Source: Kitasatospora purpeofusca (GTDB lineage Bacteria; Actinomycetota; Actinomycetes; Streptomycetales; Streptomycetaceae). Taken from it: DNA of 64,000 nucleotides. The stretch spans positions 124,001 to 188,000 of the forward strand of contig NZ_JODS01000020.1 of NCBI RefSeq assembly GCF_000718025.1. Reading direction: 5' to 3'. Positions 1-7,904 of this stretch are shown one piece after another (position 1 is the first letter of the stretch; each line of letters opens with the position of its first letter). The position numbers and the translations under genes were made by a program. The notes beneath the pieces are model-generated. The model did no database searches. It was not told the DNA's origin and saw only the letters and a program-made list of their open reading frames with translations.

Positions 1-59
1 GTCCGGCCCGGGCGGAGAGGGGCTGTGGGGCCGTGGAGGGCGGGCCGGGACGACCGGGG

Positions 60-980
60 TCAGGCGCAGAGGCGGCTGGCGGTCACCGGGGTGAGGCCGG
101 CCTTGGCGAGGCCGTCGAGGATGCCCGGCAGGGCGTCCACCGTGCAGCGGTGCCCCATGTGCAGGGCGACCACCGAGCCGCCGCGCACCGAGTTGAGCAC
201 CCGCCGCTGCAGTTCGGCGGCGGTCGGGTCGGCGTAGTCGCGCGGGTCCACGTCGAAGGCGAGCACGTGCTCGTAGCCGACCGCCCTGGCCTGCTCCCGC
301 ACCATCGGCGTCGCGTACTGGGCGGCGGACGGGCGGAACCAGCGGCCGATCGAGCCGGTCAGCCGCTGCAGCCGCTCCGCGCACTGGGCGATCTCGTCGC
401 GCGCCCGGTCCGGGGACATCGCCGAGATGTTCTGGTGGTTCTGGGTGTGGTTGCCCAGCTCGTGGCCGCCGTCCAGGATCCGCCGGGCCATCTGCGGCTG
501 CTGGTCCAGCCAGCTGCCGACGACCATCACGGTGAGGCCGACGCCGCGCTTCTCGGCGGTCTCCAGCAGCGCCGTGGCCAGCGCCGGATCACCGCTGCCG
601 TGGCAGGTCAGCGCGACATTGCGGCCGGTGCGCGGCCCGTACGCCACCTCGAAGGGCGTGCCGGCCGCCAACGGCGGCAGCACCGGCGGGACGGGCGGCG
701 CACTGGCGGCCGCCGCGGCCCGGGCGGCCGAGCCGTCCGGCACCGGCCCGTCGGACGGCGGGGCCGACGCGGTGGGCGCGGGTGAGGCGGGACCCTCGTC
801 GGCCGGCCAGGCCGGGTCCACGGTGCCGGACGGGTCCACCGGGCCCGGACGCACGGCGAACGACCCCGGATCGGCCCGGCGGCGGCCGGTGTCGCCGCAG
901 GCGGTGAGCAGCCCGCCGGCCGAGGCGAGAGCGGCCAGCTTGACGGTGGTGCGCAGAACGGTGCGCCGGTCGACAGTCAT
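60..980 (-). CDS. NodB-fold polysaccharide deacetylase-like lipoprotein
   Basis: Predicted exported lipoprotein of 306 aa. The N-terminus carries a Tat-like RRTVLR followed by a hydrophobic run and a lipobox ending LTAC (Cys about residue 28), so the mature protein should be membrane-anchored outside the cell. A Pro/Ala/Ser-rich linker (about 35-105) leads to a NodB-type domain. Visible family motifs are GNHTQNH (motif 2, zinc-binding His pair), RWFRPS (motif 3) and ALHMGH (motif 5). Motif 1, normally TFDDGP, reads TCHGSGDP, so the usual catalytic/metal Asp pair is absent. Peptidoglycan or another N-acetylated glycan is the likely target, but activity is uncertain. Confidence 0.82.
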   Translation of the reverse strand: MTVDRRTVLRTTVKLAALASAGGLLTACGDTGRRRADPGSFAVRPGPVDPSGTVDPAWPADEGPASPAPTASAPPSDGPVPDGSAARAAAAASAPPVPPVLPPLAAGTPFEVAYGPRTGRNVALTCHGSGDPALATALLETAEKRGVGLTVMVVGSWLDQQPQMARRILDGGHELGNHTQNHQNISAMSPDRARDEIAQCAERLQRLTGSIGRWFRPSAAQYATPMVREQARAVGYEHVLAFDVDPRDYADPTAAELQRRVLNSVRGGSVVALHMGHRCTVDALPGILDGLAKAGLTPVTASRLCA

Positions 981-1265
981 CGGCAGCCAGCATAGAGACG
1001 CCGCCCCCCGGCGGCGAACGGCGGCCGCGCCGGGCGCGGACCGGGACCAGGCCGCCCGCGCGGCATCGTTCGGACGCTGCGGAAACCTGAACTACCGCTG
1101 TTTCGGCGGCGTGTCGTCGGTTACGATCACGGCGCACCGTGCGGTGGGGGCCGCTCGGCGGCCGCCCGACGGCCGCACGGCGCGACGGGGGCCCGGGACG
1201 TCCGGCAGCGGACGGGCCGGCGCACAGCACGCGGCGGACACGCAGCGGACACCAGGGGGCGGAAG

Positions 1266-2147
1266 ATGACCGAGGACACCAGCACGACGGCCGACGTCGT
1301 GGACGCATGGGAATGGGCGCGCGCCGAGGACTGGCAGCCGCCGACGGAACTCGACACCGGCGTGCCGCACACCGCCCGGATGTACGACTACTACCTCGGC
1401 GGCAAGGACAACTTCGAGGCCGACCGCAAGGCCGCCGAGGCCGCCATCGCCGCCTACCCGGCGCTGCCGCTGCTGGCCCGCACCAACCGCGAGTTCCTCG
1501 GCCGGGCCGTGGAGTTCGCGGCCGGCCGGGGGATCCGGCAGTTCGTCGACATCGGCACCGGCATCCCGGCCGTCGGCTCCACCAGCGAGGTCGCCCAGCG
1601 GGCCGCGCCCGACGCCCGGGTCGTCTACATCGACAACGACCCGATCGTGGCCACCCACGCCCGCGCCCTGCTCTCCGGCCACCCGGCGGGCCACACCTCC
1701 GTCATCGAGGCGGACATGCGCGAGCCCGAGGCGATCCTCGACCACCCCGCCCTGCGCGGCGCCGTCGACCTCGGCGAGCCGGTCGCCCTGATGCTGGTCG
1801 CCGTGCTGCACTTCATCCGCGACGAGGACGGCGCCGAGCGGATCGTCCGCACCCTGCGCGACGCGCTCGCCCCCGGCAGCGCGCTGATCCTCTCCCACGG
1901 CAGCCCCGACTTCGCCTCCCGCGAGAGCGCCGCCGAGGGCACCCGCATCTACCGCAGCGCCAGCGCGCCGCTGGTGCTGCGCCCCCGCGCGGCCGTCGAA
2001 CCCTTCTTCGGCGACTTCGAGTTCGTCGGCCCCGGGCTGGTCCAGCTCCCGCTCTGGCGCCCCGTCGCCGGCCACGTCCCCACCGCCGACCTCCCGGCCG
2101 GCTGGCAGGACGTCTCGGCCTACGCCGGCGTCGCCTTCAAGAACTGA
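1266..2147 (+). CDS. SAM-dependent methyltransferase, DUF574 type
   Basis: A 293-aa protein of the actinobacterial DUF574/Methyltransf_19 family. The family signature MYDYYLGGKDNF is at about residues 39-50, the SAM-binding motif I VDIGTGIP at about 94-101, and the acidic IDNDP motif follows. Streptomycetes carry many paralogues and their substrates are mostly unknown. The ATG at 1266 is preceded by GGGGGCGGAAG at a suitable distance. It is a single gene that ends before a bidirectional hairpin. Family assignment is firm; substrate is not known. Confidence 0.87.
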   Translation: MTEDTSTTADVVDAWEWARAEDWQPPTELDTGVPHTARMYDYYLGGKDNFEADRKAAEAAIAAYPALPLLARTNREFLGRAVEFAAGRGIRQFVDIGTGIPAVGSTSEVAQRAAPDARVVYIDNDPIVATHARALLSGHPAGHTSVIEADMREPEAILDHPALRGAVDLGEPVALMLVAVLHFIRDEDGAERIVRTLRDALAPGSALILSHGSPDFASRESAAEGTRIYRSASAPLVLRPRAAVEPFFGDFEFVGPGLVQLPLWRPVAGHVPTADLPAGWQDVSAYAGVAFKN

Positions 2148-2182
2148 GCGGCGGCCGGGCAGTCGCCCGAGGGAGCGGCGGC

Positions 2183-2211
2183 CCGGGGCCGGGCGGTCCG
2201 CCCGGCCCCGG
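2183..2211. terminator. Bidirectional hairpin terminator
   Basis: CCGGGGCCGGGCGG and its exact reverse complement lie almost back to back between convergent genes (methyltransferase on plus, S4 protein on minus). There is no clear U-run, which is usual in high-GC actinobacteria. Confidence 0.55.
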
Positions 2212-2220
2212 TGGCCGGGG

Positions 2221-2595
2221 TCAGCGGCCGCGCAGGCCGTCCATGTCGCGGCGGTCGCGCTTGGTGGGGCGGCCGGCGCCGCGGTCGCGCAGGCCGGGGG
2301 CGGCCACGAACTCCCGGGCCGGGCGCGGCGGGCTGTTGTCCACCAGGCAGTCGGCCGCGACCTCGGCGCCGACCCGCTTGCGGATGAGCTTGCGCACCAC
2401 GACGACCCGCTCCCAGCCCTCCTGGCGCACCCGGACCTCGTCGCCGGGCTTCACCGCCTGCGCCGGCTTGGCCCGTTCGCCGTTCACCCGCACGTGCCCG
2501 GCCTTGCAGGCCGCCGCGGCGGCCGACCGCGTCTTCGCCAGCCGCACCGACCAGATCCAGCTGTCCACCCGGACGTTTCCCTCGTTCTCGACCAT
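2221..2595 (-). CDS. S4-domain RNA-binding protein (Hsp15-like)
   Basis: A 124-aa basic protein with an S4 RNA-binding domain at about residues 8-70: VRVDSWIWSVRLAKTRSAA, then GHVRVNGERAK and KPGDEVRV. This is the layout of Hsp15/YrfH-type proteins, which bind 50S subunits carrying nascent chains in E. coli. The C-terminal tail is Arg-rich (RDRGAGRPTKRDRR), consistent with RNA contact. The start is inside a MVENEGNVRVDSW context. Its actinobacterial role is not established by the sequence. Confidence 0.85.
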   Translation of the reverse strand: MVENEGNVRVDSWIWSVRLAKTRSAAAAACKAGHVRVNGERAKPAQAVKPGDEVRVRQEGWERVVVVRKLIRKRVGAEVAADCLVDNSPPRPAREFVAAPGLRDRGAGRPTKRDRRDMDGLRGR

Positions 2596-2626
2596 CCTCC
2601 GAGCTTAGGACCGCGCCGTGCGGCGC

Positions 2627-3031
2627 TCAGCGGCGGCCGGGGGCTTCCTGGACGGCCCAGCCGTTGCCGTCCGGGTCGTTGAAGAAGACGAAGGAGTTCC
2701 ACACCTCGCCCCGGCCGTCGACCCGGTCCCCGGCCTCGAAGTGCTGCACCGGGCTCACTTCGACGCCGCGGGCCAGCAGCTCCTTGTAGGCGCGGTCGAT
2801 GTCCGGCACCACGAGCTGGAGGCCCTTCACCGAGCCGGCCGGGGCGTCGGTCAGGCCGGTGCCCAGCACGATCGAGCAGCCGGAGCCGGGCGGCGTCAGC
2901 TGCACCACCCGCAGGCCGTCCCGGATCCGGGTGTCGTGGTCGACGGCGAAACCGGCCTGCTCCTCGTAGAAGACCTTGGCCCGGTCGACGTCCGCCACCG
3001 GGACCACCACCACTTCCAGCTTCCAATCCAT
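2627..3031 (-). CDS. VOC-family (glyoxalase-like) protein
   Basis: A 134-aa vicinal-oxygen-chelate fold protein with two beta-alpha-beta-beta-beta repeats: MDWKLEVVVVPVADVDRAKVF at the start and GLQLVVPDIDRAYKELLARG in the second half, ending FVFFNDPDGNGWAVQE, the typical closing signature. I chose the ATG at 3031 because a longer in-frame extension to 3199 is Arg/Gly-rich and not VOC-like. A GA-rich stretch precedes the ATG. Substrate is unknown; family members include dioxygenases, resistance proteins and isomerases. Confidence 0.85.
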   Translation of the reverse strand: MDWKLEVVVVPVADVDRAKVFYEEQAGFAVDHDTRIRDGLRVVQLTPPGSGCSIVLGTGLTDAPAGSVKGLQLVVPDIDRAYKELLARGVEVSPVQHFEAGDRVDGRGEVWNSFVFFNDPDGNGWAVQEAPGRR

Positions 3032-3198
3032 GGCCTCGTGCCTTCCCTCGGGATCCCTCGGGCCCTTCCAGTATCGGCCGCGGCCCCGCACCGCGCCCGG
3101 CACGTGCCCGCCCCGGGCCCCGACCGCCCGCCCCGCGCCCGGACCGCCCCTCCCGGGCCCGGCACGGGCGGTCCGGCGGTCGGTTAGCCTGGGCCACA

Positions 3199-4422
3199 AT
3201 GAATCCCCTCGCCGAACCGGCCGCCCCGACCCCTTTCCCGACTCCCTGGGGGGCCCTCGGCCTCACCCGCTTCCCGGAGGACCCGCGCGAGCGGCTGCGC
3301 GCCTGGGACGCCGCCGACGAGTACCTGCTGCGGCACCTGGCCGGTGAGGCCGACTCTGCCGAGGGCCGGTCCACCGCCCTGGCCGGCCGCGCCGTCACCG
3401 TCCTCGGCGACCGCTGGGGCGCGCTCACCACCGCGCTCGCCACCGCGCCGGCCGCCGCGGCCCCCGCCGAGCTCACCCAGATCAGCGACTCGCACCTCGC
3501 CCAGCGCGCCACCCTCGCCAACCTCGCCCGGGCCGGCGCCGACCCCGCCGCCGCCCGGCTGCTGACCACCCGCGACACCCCGCCCGAGCGGATCGACGTC
3601 CTGCTGGTGCGGGTCCCGAGGAGCCTCGCCCTGCTGGAGGACCAGCTGCTCCGGCTCGCCCCGGCCGTCCACCCGGACACGGTCGTCCTCGGCACCGGCA
3701 TGGTCACCGAGATCCACACCTCCACCCTGAAGCTCTTCGAGCGGATCCTCGGCCCGACCCGCACCTCGCTCGCGGTCCGCAAGGCCCGGCTGATCCTCTG
3801 CACCCCGGACCGGGCGCTCGACCCCGGCCCCAACCCGTGGCCGTACCGCTACGCCCTGCCCGGCGACATCGGCGCGGTCTCGGGCCGCACCGTCGTCAAC
3901 CACGCCGGCACCTTCTGCGCGGACCGCCTGGACATCGGCACCCGCTTCCTGCTCGCCCACCTGCCGACCGCCGCCCCCGGCGACCGGGTGGTGGACCTCG
4001 GCTGCGGCAACGGCGTGGTCGGCACCGCGGTGGCGCTGGCCACCCCCGGGGCCGAGCTGCTCTTCGTCGACGAGTCGCACCAGGCGGTGGCCTCCGCCGA
4101 GGAGACCTTCCGCGCCAACCTCGGCCCGGACGCCCGGGCGGAGTTCCGCACCGCCGACGCGCTCGCCGACGCGGACGTGCCGGCCGACTCGGTGGACCTG
4201 GTCCTCAACAACCCGCCGTTCCACTCCCAGCGGGCCACCACCGACGCCACCGCCTGGCGGATGTTCACCGGCGCCAAGCGCGCGCTTCGCCCCGGCGGCG
4301 AGCTCTGGGTGGTCGGCAACCGCCACCTCGACTACCACGTCAAGCTGCGCCGCCTGTTCGGCAACTGCCGGACGGTCGCGGGCAATCCGAAGTTCGTGGT
4401 GCTGAAGGCCGTCAAGCGCTGA
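3199..4422 (+). CDS. RlmG/RsmC-type rRNA guanine-N2 methyltransferase
   Basis: A 407-aa protein with an N-terminal RlmG-like domain (about 1-210) and a C-terminal class I SAM methyltransferase domain. Motif I is VVDLGCGNGVVG and motif IV is LNNPPFH, the NPPF/Y motif of base-amine methyltransferases, followed by PGGELWVVGNRHLDYH. RlmG and RsmC methylate G1835 of 23S and G1207 of 16S rRNA in E. coli; which one is modified here is not shown. No Shine-Dalgarno is seen. A TAGCCT element 8 nt upstream of the ATG suggests a leaderless transcript. Its 3' end overlaps the opposite gene by 11 bp. Confidence 0.87.
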   Translation: MNPLAEPAAPTPFPTPWGALGLTRFPEDPRERLRAWDAADEYLLRHLAGEADSAEGRSTALAGRAVTVLGDRWGALTTALATAPAAAAPAELTQISDSHLAQRATLANLARAGADPAAARLLTTRDTPPERIDVLLVRVPRSLALLEDQLLRLAPAVHPDTVVLGTGMVTEIHTSTLKLFERILGPTRTSLAVRKARLILCTPDRALDPGPNPWPYRYALPGDIGAVSGRTVVNHAGTFCADRLDIGTRFLLAHLPTAAPGDRVVDLGCGNGVVGTAVALATPGAELLFVDESHQAVASAEETFRANLGPDARAEFRTADALADADVPADSVDLVLNNPPFHSQRATTDATAWRMFTGAKRALRPGGELWVVGNRHLDYHVKLRRLFGNCRTVAGNPKFVVLKAVKR

Positions 4423-5152
4423 CGGCCATGGCCGGCAGCGGGTCCCAGGCCACCGGCACGTCCCGCATGACCAGCGCGCAGTCCAGCTCGGCGCTCCCCG
4501 GCGGGAAGCGCTCCGGGTCGTCGAAGAAGGACGAGGCGGCGGACTCCACCCGGCAGGCCTCCAGCCGCCAGGCGTCGGTGTGCAGTTCCATGCCGTCCAG
4601 CCGGAGGCCGCCGTCCCGGGTCGCGGAGAAACCCCGGGAGCCGCACCGGAAGAAGGCGGAGGCCTCGGCCAGGCCGCTGAACAGCCGGCTCGCGGGCAGT
4701 TCCGCGGCGAGCTCGACGGCGACCTCGGCCCGGAGGTCGCCGTCGCGGGTCGCGAAGGCGACCCGCAGCCGGTCGGCGCCCTCGTCCACCGTGAAGTCGG
4801 CGAGGCCGTACTCGCCGGGGAAGACCCGGCCGCCGGCCCAGGCGTTGAGCCGGGATCCGGTGTCGCGGCGCGGGATGTAGACGCCGGTCTCGACGCCGTT
4901 GGGCCCGTCCCACTCGACGGCGATCCGGTGGGCGACGTTCTCGCTGCGCAGCCCCAGCGAGGCGGGCGCCCAGGCCGGGCGGACCCGGCCGAGCCGCAGC
5001 AGGCAGAGGCCGGCGACGGCGTGGCCGCGCACCAGCTGCGGGCGCAGCGGCGCGGGGAGCAGCCGGGCGGCCGCCCCGGGGTCGACCCGGTAGTTCACCA
5101 GGAGCCGGCGTTCGACGACGCTGGCAAGCCGTGGTTGCCTCAGGCCCGTCAT
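4412..5152 (-). CDS. DUF2071-family protein
   Basis: A 246-aa protein of the DUF2071 (YqjF/COG3361) type, starting MTGLRQPRLASVVERRLLVNYRV, with the family's INAWAG-like element seen here as LNAWAGGRVFPGEYGLADF. Function of the family is unknown. The ATG overlaps the stop of the upstream arsR-type gene in an ATGA, so the two are translationally coupled and this gene is the probable target of that regulator. The 3' end overlaps the convergent rRNA methyltransferase gene. Confidence 0.8.
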   Translation of the reverse strand: MTGLRQPRLASVVERRLLVNYRVDPGAAARLLPAPLRPQLVRGHAVAGLCLLRLGRVRPAWAPASLGLRSENVAHRIAVEWDGPNGVETGVYIPRRDTGSRLNAWAGGRVFPGEYGLADFTVDEGADRLRVAFATRDGDLRAEVAVELAAELPASRLFSGLAEASAFFRCGSRGFSATRDGGLRLDGMELHTDAWRLEACRVESAASSFFDDPERFPPGSAELDCALVMRDVPVAWDPLPAMAVSA

Positions 5153-5493
5153 GCCTCGGTCCCCTTCTCGTCGGCCCGGGTGTCCGGGCGCCACTTGGTG
5201 TGCCGGAGCACGATCTGCTCGGGGCAGACCGCGCTGAGGAAGCGGCCGACGCACGCCGCGAGGCGGTCCTCGGCCAGTGCGTAGAGGATCCGGTTGCCGT
5301 CCCGGCGTTCGGTGATCAGTCCGGCCGTCCGGAGCACGCCGAGGTGCCGGGAGACGGACGGCGCGCTGATCGCGAACCGGCCCGCGATCTGCCCGGCCGC
5401 GAGTTCGCCGCCGCGCAGGTCCTCCAGGATCTGGCGCCGGGTCGGATCGGCGAGTGCCTTGAAGACCCCGCTGTCGTCGTGGGATTCGGTCAT
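5149..5493 (-). CDS. ArsR-family winged-helix repressor
   Basis: A 114-aa regulator. The winged helix-turn-helix spans about residues 10-85: VFKALADPTRRQILEDL, then the recognition helix region SAPSVSRHLGVLRTAGLI and the wing ERRDGNRILYAL. It lacks the CxC metal site of metal-sensing ArsR proteins and resembles the SdpR/YczG type that pairs with a co-transcribed partner. It is coupled by ATGA to the downstream DUF2071 gene. A TAGC-rich inverted repeat just upstream is the likely autoregulatory operator. Confidence 0.88.
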   Translation of the reverse strand: MTESHDDSGVFKALADPTRRQILEDLRGGELAAGQIAGRFAISAPSVSRHLGVLRTAGLITERRDGNRILYALAEDRLAACVGRFLSAVCPEQIVLRHTKWRPDTRADEKGTEA

Positions 5494-5502
5494 GGGAGAC
5501 TG

Positions 5503-5527
5503 TTTAGCAGATTAGCTAAATTGCTAA
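5503..5527. promoter_or_regulatory. Candidate ArsR operator (TTTAGC inverted repeats)
   Basis: TTTAGC and GCTAAA form an inverted repeat across 5503-5520, and a further GCTAA at 5523-5527 overlaps it to give a second palindrome centred on TTAGC...GCTAA. This AT-rich patch is conspicuous in a GC-rich genome and ends 10 nt upstream of the arsR-type start codon. It is probably the autoregulatory operator. Confidence 0.6.
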
Positions 5528-5600
5528 CAAGTCCTGGGCGGGTCCGGCTTCCGGCTTCCGGCTTCCGATTCGGTCTTCGGTTCGCTCTCCTGTGCTCCTT

Positions 5601-5632
5601 GCATGAATGTTCGGTACTGCGTATATTCATGC
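5601..5632. promoter_or_regulatory. ARG box upstream of argC
   Basis: GCATGAAT (5601-5608) and ATTCATGC (5625-5632) are perfect reverse complements separated by 16 nt, 21 bp before the argC start. Both arms match the TGAAT/ATTCA cores of arginine-repressor operators. The argR gene lies in the same cluster, so ArgR repression of argC is strongly suggested. Confidence 0.78.
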
Positions 5633-5652
5633 CTCGACAAAGGAGGAACGCC

Positions 5653-6681
5653 ATGGCATTGCGAGTCGCCGTCGCCGGCGCGAGCGGATACGCGGGCGGC
5701 GAGGTCCTGCGCCTGCTGCTCGGCCACCCGGAGGTCGAGATCGGGGCGCTGACCGGCGGCTCCAACGCGGGCACCGCGCTGGGACTGCTCCAGCCGCACC
5801 TGCCGGCGCTGGCCGGCCGGATCCTGGAGCCCACCACCCCGGAGGTGCTGGCCGACCACGACGTGGTCTTCCTGGCGCTGCCGCACGGACAGTCCGCTGC
5901 CGTGGCCGAGGCGCTCGGCGAGAACGTCCTGGTGGTCGACTGCGGCGCCGACTTCCGGCTCAAGGCTGCCTCCGACTGGGAGCAGTTCTACGGCTCGGCG
6001 CACGCCGGCACCTGGCCCTACGGCCTGCCCGAACTGCCCGGTCACCGCGACGCGCTCAAGGGCGTCAACCGGATCGCCGTCCCCGGCTGCTACCCGACGG
6101 CCGTCTCGCTGGCGCTGTTCCCCGCCTACGCGGCCGGCCTCGCCGAGCCCGAGGCCGTGGTGGTCGCCGCCTCCGGCACCTCCGGCGCCGGCAAGGCCGC
6201 CAAGACCCACCTGCTCGGCAGCGAGGTGATGGGCAGCGTCAGCGCCTACGGCGTCGGCGGCGTCCACCGGCACACCCCGGAGATGGCGCAGAACCTCACC
6301 CCGCTCGCGGGCGAGCCGGTCAGCGTCTCCTTCACCCCCACCCTGGTCCCGATGCCGCGCGGCATCCTCGCCACCTGCTCCGCGAAGGCCCGGCCGGGGG
6401 TGGGCGCCGAGGAACTGCGCGCCGCCTACGCCGAGGCGTACGCGGACGAGCCGTTCGTCCACCTGCTCCCCGCCGGGCAGTGGCCGCAGACCAGCAGCGT
6501 CTACGGCGCCAACACCGCGCTGGTGCAGGTCGCCCTGGACGGGGCCGCCGGGCGGATCGTGGCGATCAGCGCGATCGACAACCTGGTCAAGGGCACCGCC
6601 GGCGGCGCGGTGCAGAGCATGAACATCGCCCTCGGTCTGCCCGAGGAGCTCGGCCTTCCCGTGAACGGAGTCGCACCGTGA
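5653..6681 (+). CDS. argC: N-acetyl-gamma-glutamyl-phosphate reductase
   Basis: Reduces N-acetyl-glutamyl-5-phosphate to the semialdehyde with NADPH, the third step to ornithine. The protein has 342 aa. The Rossmann start MALRVAVAGASGYAGGEVLR is immediate, and the catalytic Cys is in PGCYPTA (Cys146). A strong AAGGAGGA ribosome site precedes the ATG at 5653; a longer in-frame extension upstream has no coding character. It heads argCJBDRGH, lies behind an ARG box and overlaps argJ by 4 bp. Confidence 0.97.
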   Translation: MALRVAVAGASGYAGGEVLRLLLGHPEVEIGALTGGSNAGTALGLLQPHLPALAGRILEPTTPEVLADHDVVFLALPHGQSAAVAEALGENVLVVDCGADFRLKAASDWEQFYGSAHAGTWPYGLPELPGHRDALKGVNRIAVPGCYPTAVSLALFPAYAAGLAEPEAVVVAASGTSGAGKAAKTHLLGSEVMGSVSAYGVGGVHRHTPEMAQNLTPLAGEPVSVSFTPTLVPMPRGILATCSAKARPGVGAEELRAAYAEAYADEPFVHLLPAGQWPQTSSVYGANTALVQVALDGAAGRIVAISAIDNLVKGTAGGAVQSMNIALGLPEELGLPVNGVAP

Positions 6682-7850
6682 CCGACCACCAGAACATCGG
6701 CGTGACCGCGGCCCTGGGCTTCCGGGCGGCCGGCGTCACCGCCGGGATCAAGGCCTCCGGCACCCCGGACCTCGCCCTGGTCGTCAACGACGGCCCCTCG
6801 CTCGCCGCGGCCGGCGTCTTCACCTCCAACCGGGTCAAGGCCGCCCCCGTGCTCTGGTCCGAGCAGGTCCTCAAGGGCGGCACGGTCTCCGCCGTCGTCC
6901 TCAACTCCGGTGGCGCCAACGCCTGCACCGGCCCGCTGGGCTTCCAGGACACCCACGCCACCGCCGAGAAGGTCGCCGAGGAGCTGAAGCTGAGCGCCGG
7001 CGAGGTCGCCGTCGCCTCCACCGGCCTGATCGGCGTCCGGCTGCCGATGGACATCCTGCTGCCCGGCGTCGCCACCGCCGCCGCCGCGCTGGACGCCGCC
7101 GGCGGCGAGGCCGCCGCGATCGCCATCAAGACCACCGACACCGTCCACAAGACCGCGCAGGTCACCAGCCCGGCCGGCTGGACCGTCGGCGGCATGGCCA
7201 AGGGCGCCGGCATGCTCGCCCCGGGCCTGGCCACCATGCTGGTCGTGCTCACCACCGACGCCGACGCCGACGCGGCCGCCCTGGACACCGCGCTGCGCGC
7301 CGCCACCCGCACCACCTTCGACCGGATCGACTCCGACGGCTGCATGTCGACCAACGACACCGTGCTGCTGCTCGCCTCCGGCGCCAGCGGCACCGCCCCG
7401 GAGCCGGCCGAGTTCGACGAGGCGGTGCGCACGGTCTGCGCCGACCTCGCCCGGCAGCTGATCGGCGACTCCGAGGGCGCGAGCAAGGACATCCGGATCG
7501 ACGTCACCGGCGCCGCCACCGAGGACGAGGCCGTCGGCGTCGCCCGGGTGATCGGCCGCAACAACCTGCTCAAGTGCGCCATCCACGGCGAGGACCCGAA
7601 CTGGGGCCGGGTGCTGGCCGCGATCGGCACCACCGACGCCGCCTTCGACCCGGACCGCCTCGACGTCGCGATCAACGGCGTCTGGGTGTGCCGCGACGGC
7701 AGCGTGGGGGAGGACCGGGACCTGGTCGACATGAGCGGGCGCGAGGTCGTGATCACCGCGAACCTCAACGCCGGCGGGGCCGCCGCCACCCTGTGGACCA
7801 ACGACCTCACCGCCGACTACGTGCACGAGAACAGCGCCTACTCCACCTGA
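6678..7850 (+). CDS. argJ: Bifunctional ornithine acetyltransferase / N-acetylglutamate synthase
   Basis: Transfers acetyl from N-acetylornithine to glutamate, recycling the acetyl group; many versions can also use acetyl-CoA. The protein has 390 aa. The self-cleavage site that generates alpha and beta chains is visible as KGAGMLAPGLATML, with cleavage expected between Ala185 and Thr186, the nucleophile. The start is GTG at 6678, overlapping the argC stop as GTGA. Its presence, with no argE in the window, indicates the cyclic acetyl route. Confidence 0.96.
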   Translation: MTDHQNIGVTAALGFRAAGVTAGIKASGTPDLALVVNDGPSLAAAGVFTSNRVKAAPVLWSEQVLKGGTVSAVVLNSGGANACTGPLGFQDTHATAEKVAEELKLSAGEVAVASTGLIGVRLPMDILLPGVATAAAALDAAGGEAAAIAIKTTDTVHKTAQVTSPAGWTVGGMAKGAGMLAPGLATMLVVLTTDADADAAALDTALRAATRTTFDRIDSDGCMSTNDTVLLLASGASGTAPEPAEFDEAVRTVCADLARQLIGDSEGASKDIRIDVTGAATEDEAVGVARVIGRNNLLKCAIHGEDPNWGRVLAAIGTTDAAFDPDRLDVAINGVWVCRDGSVGEDRDLVDMSGREVVITANLNAGGAAATLWTNDLTADYVHENSAYST

Positions 7851-7904
7851 CGGCGGGCCGGCCCGCCGGCCGACCCGTCCGAACGCCGCCACCCGAGCCG
7901 GGGG

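Noticed and set aside
5131..5652. N-terminal extension of ArgC by 174 residues
   Set aside because: It crosses the arsR-type gene and the ARG box, and ATG 5653 has an excellent Shine-Dalgarno and the canonical Rossmann start.
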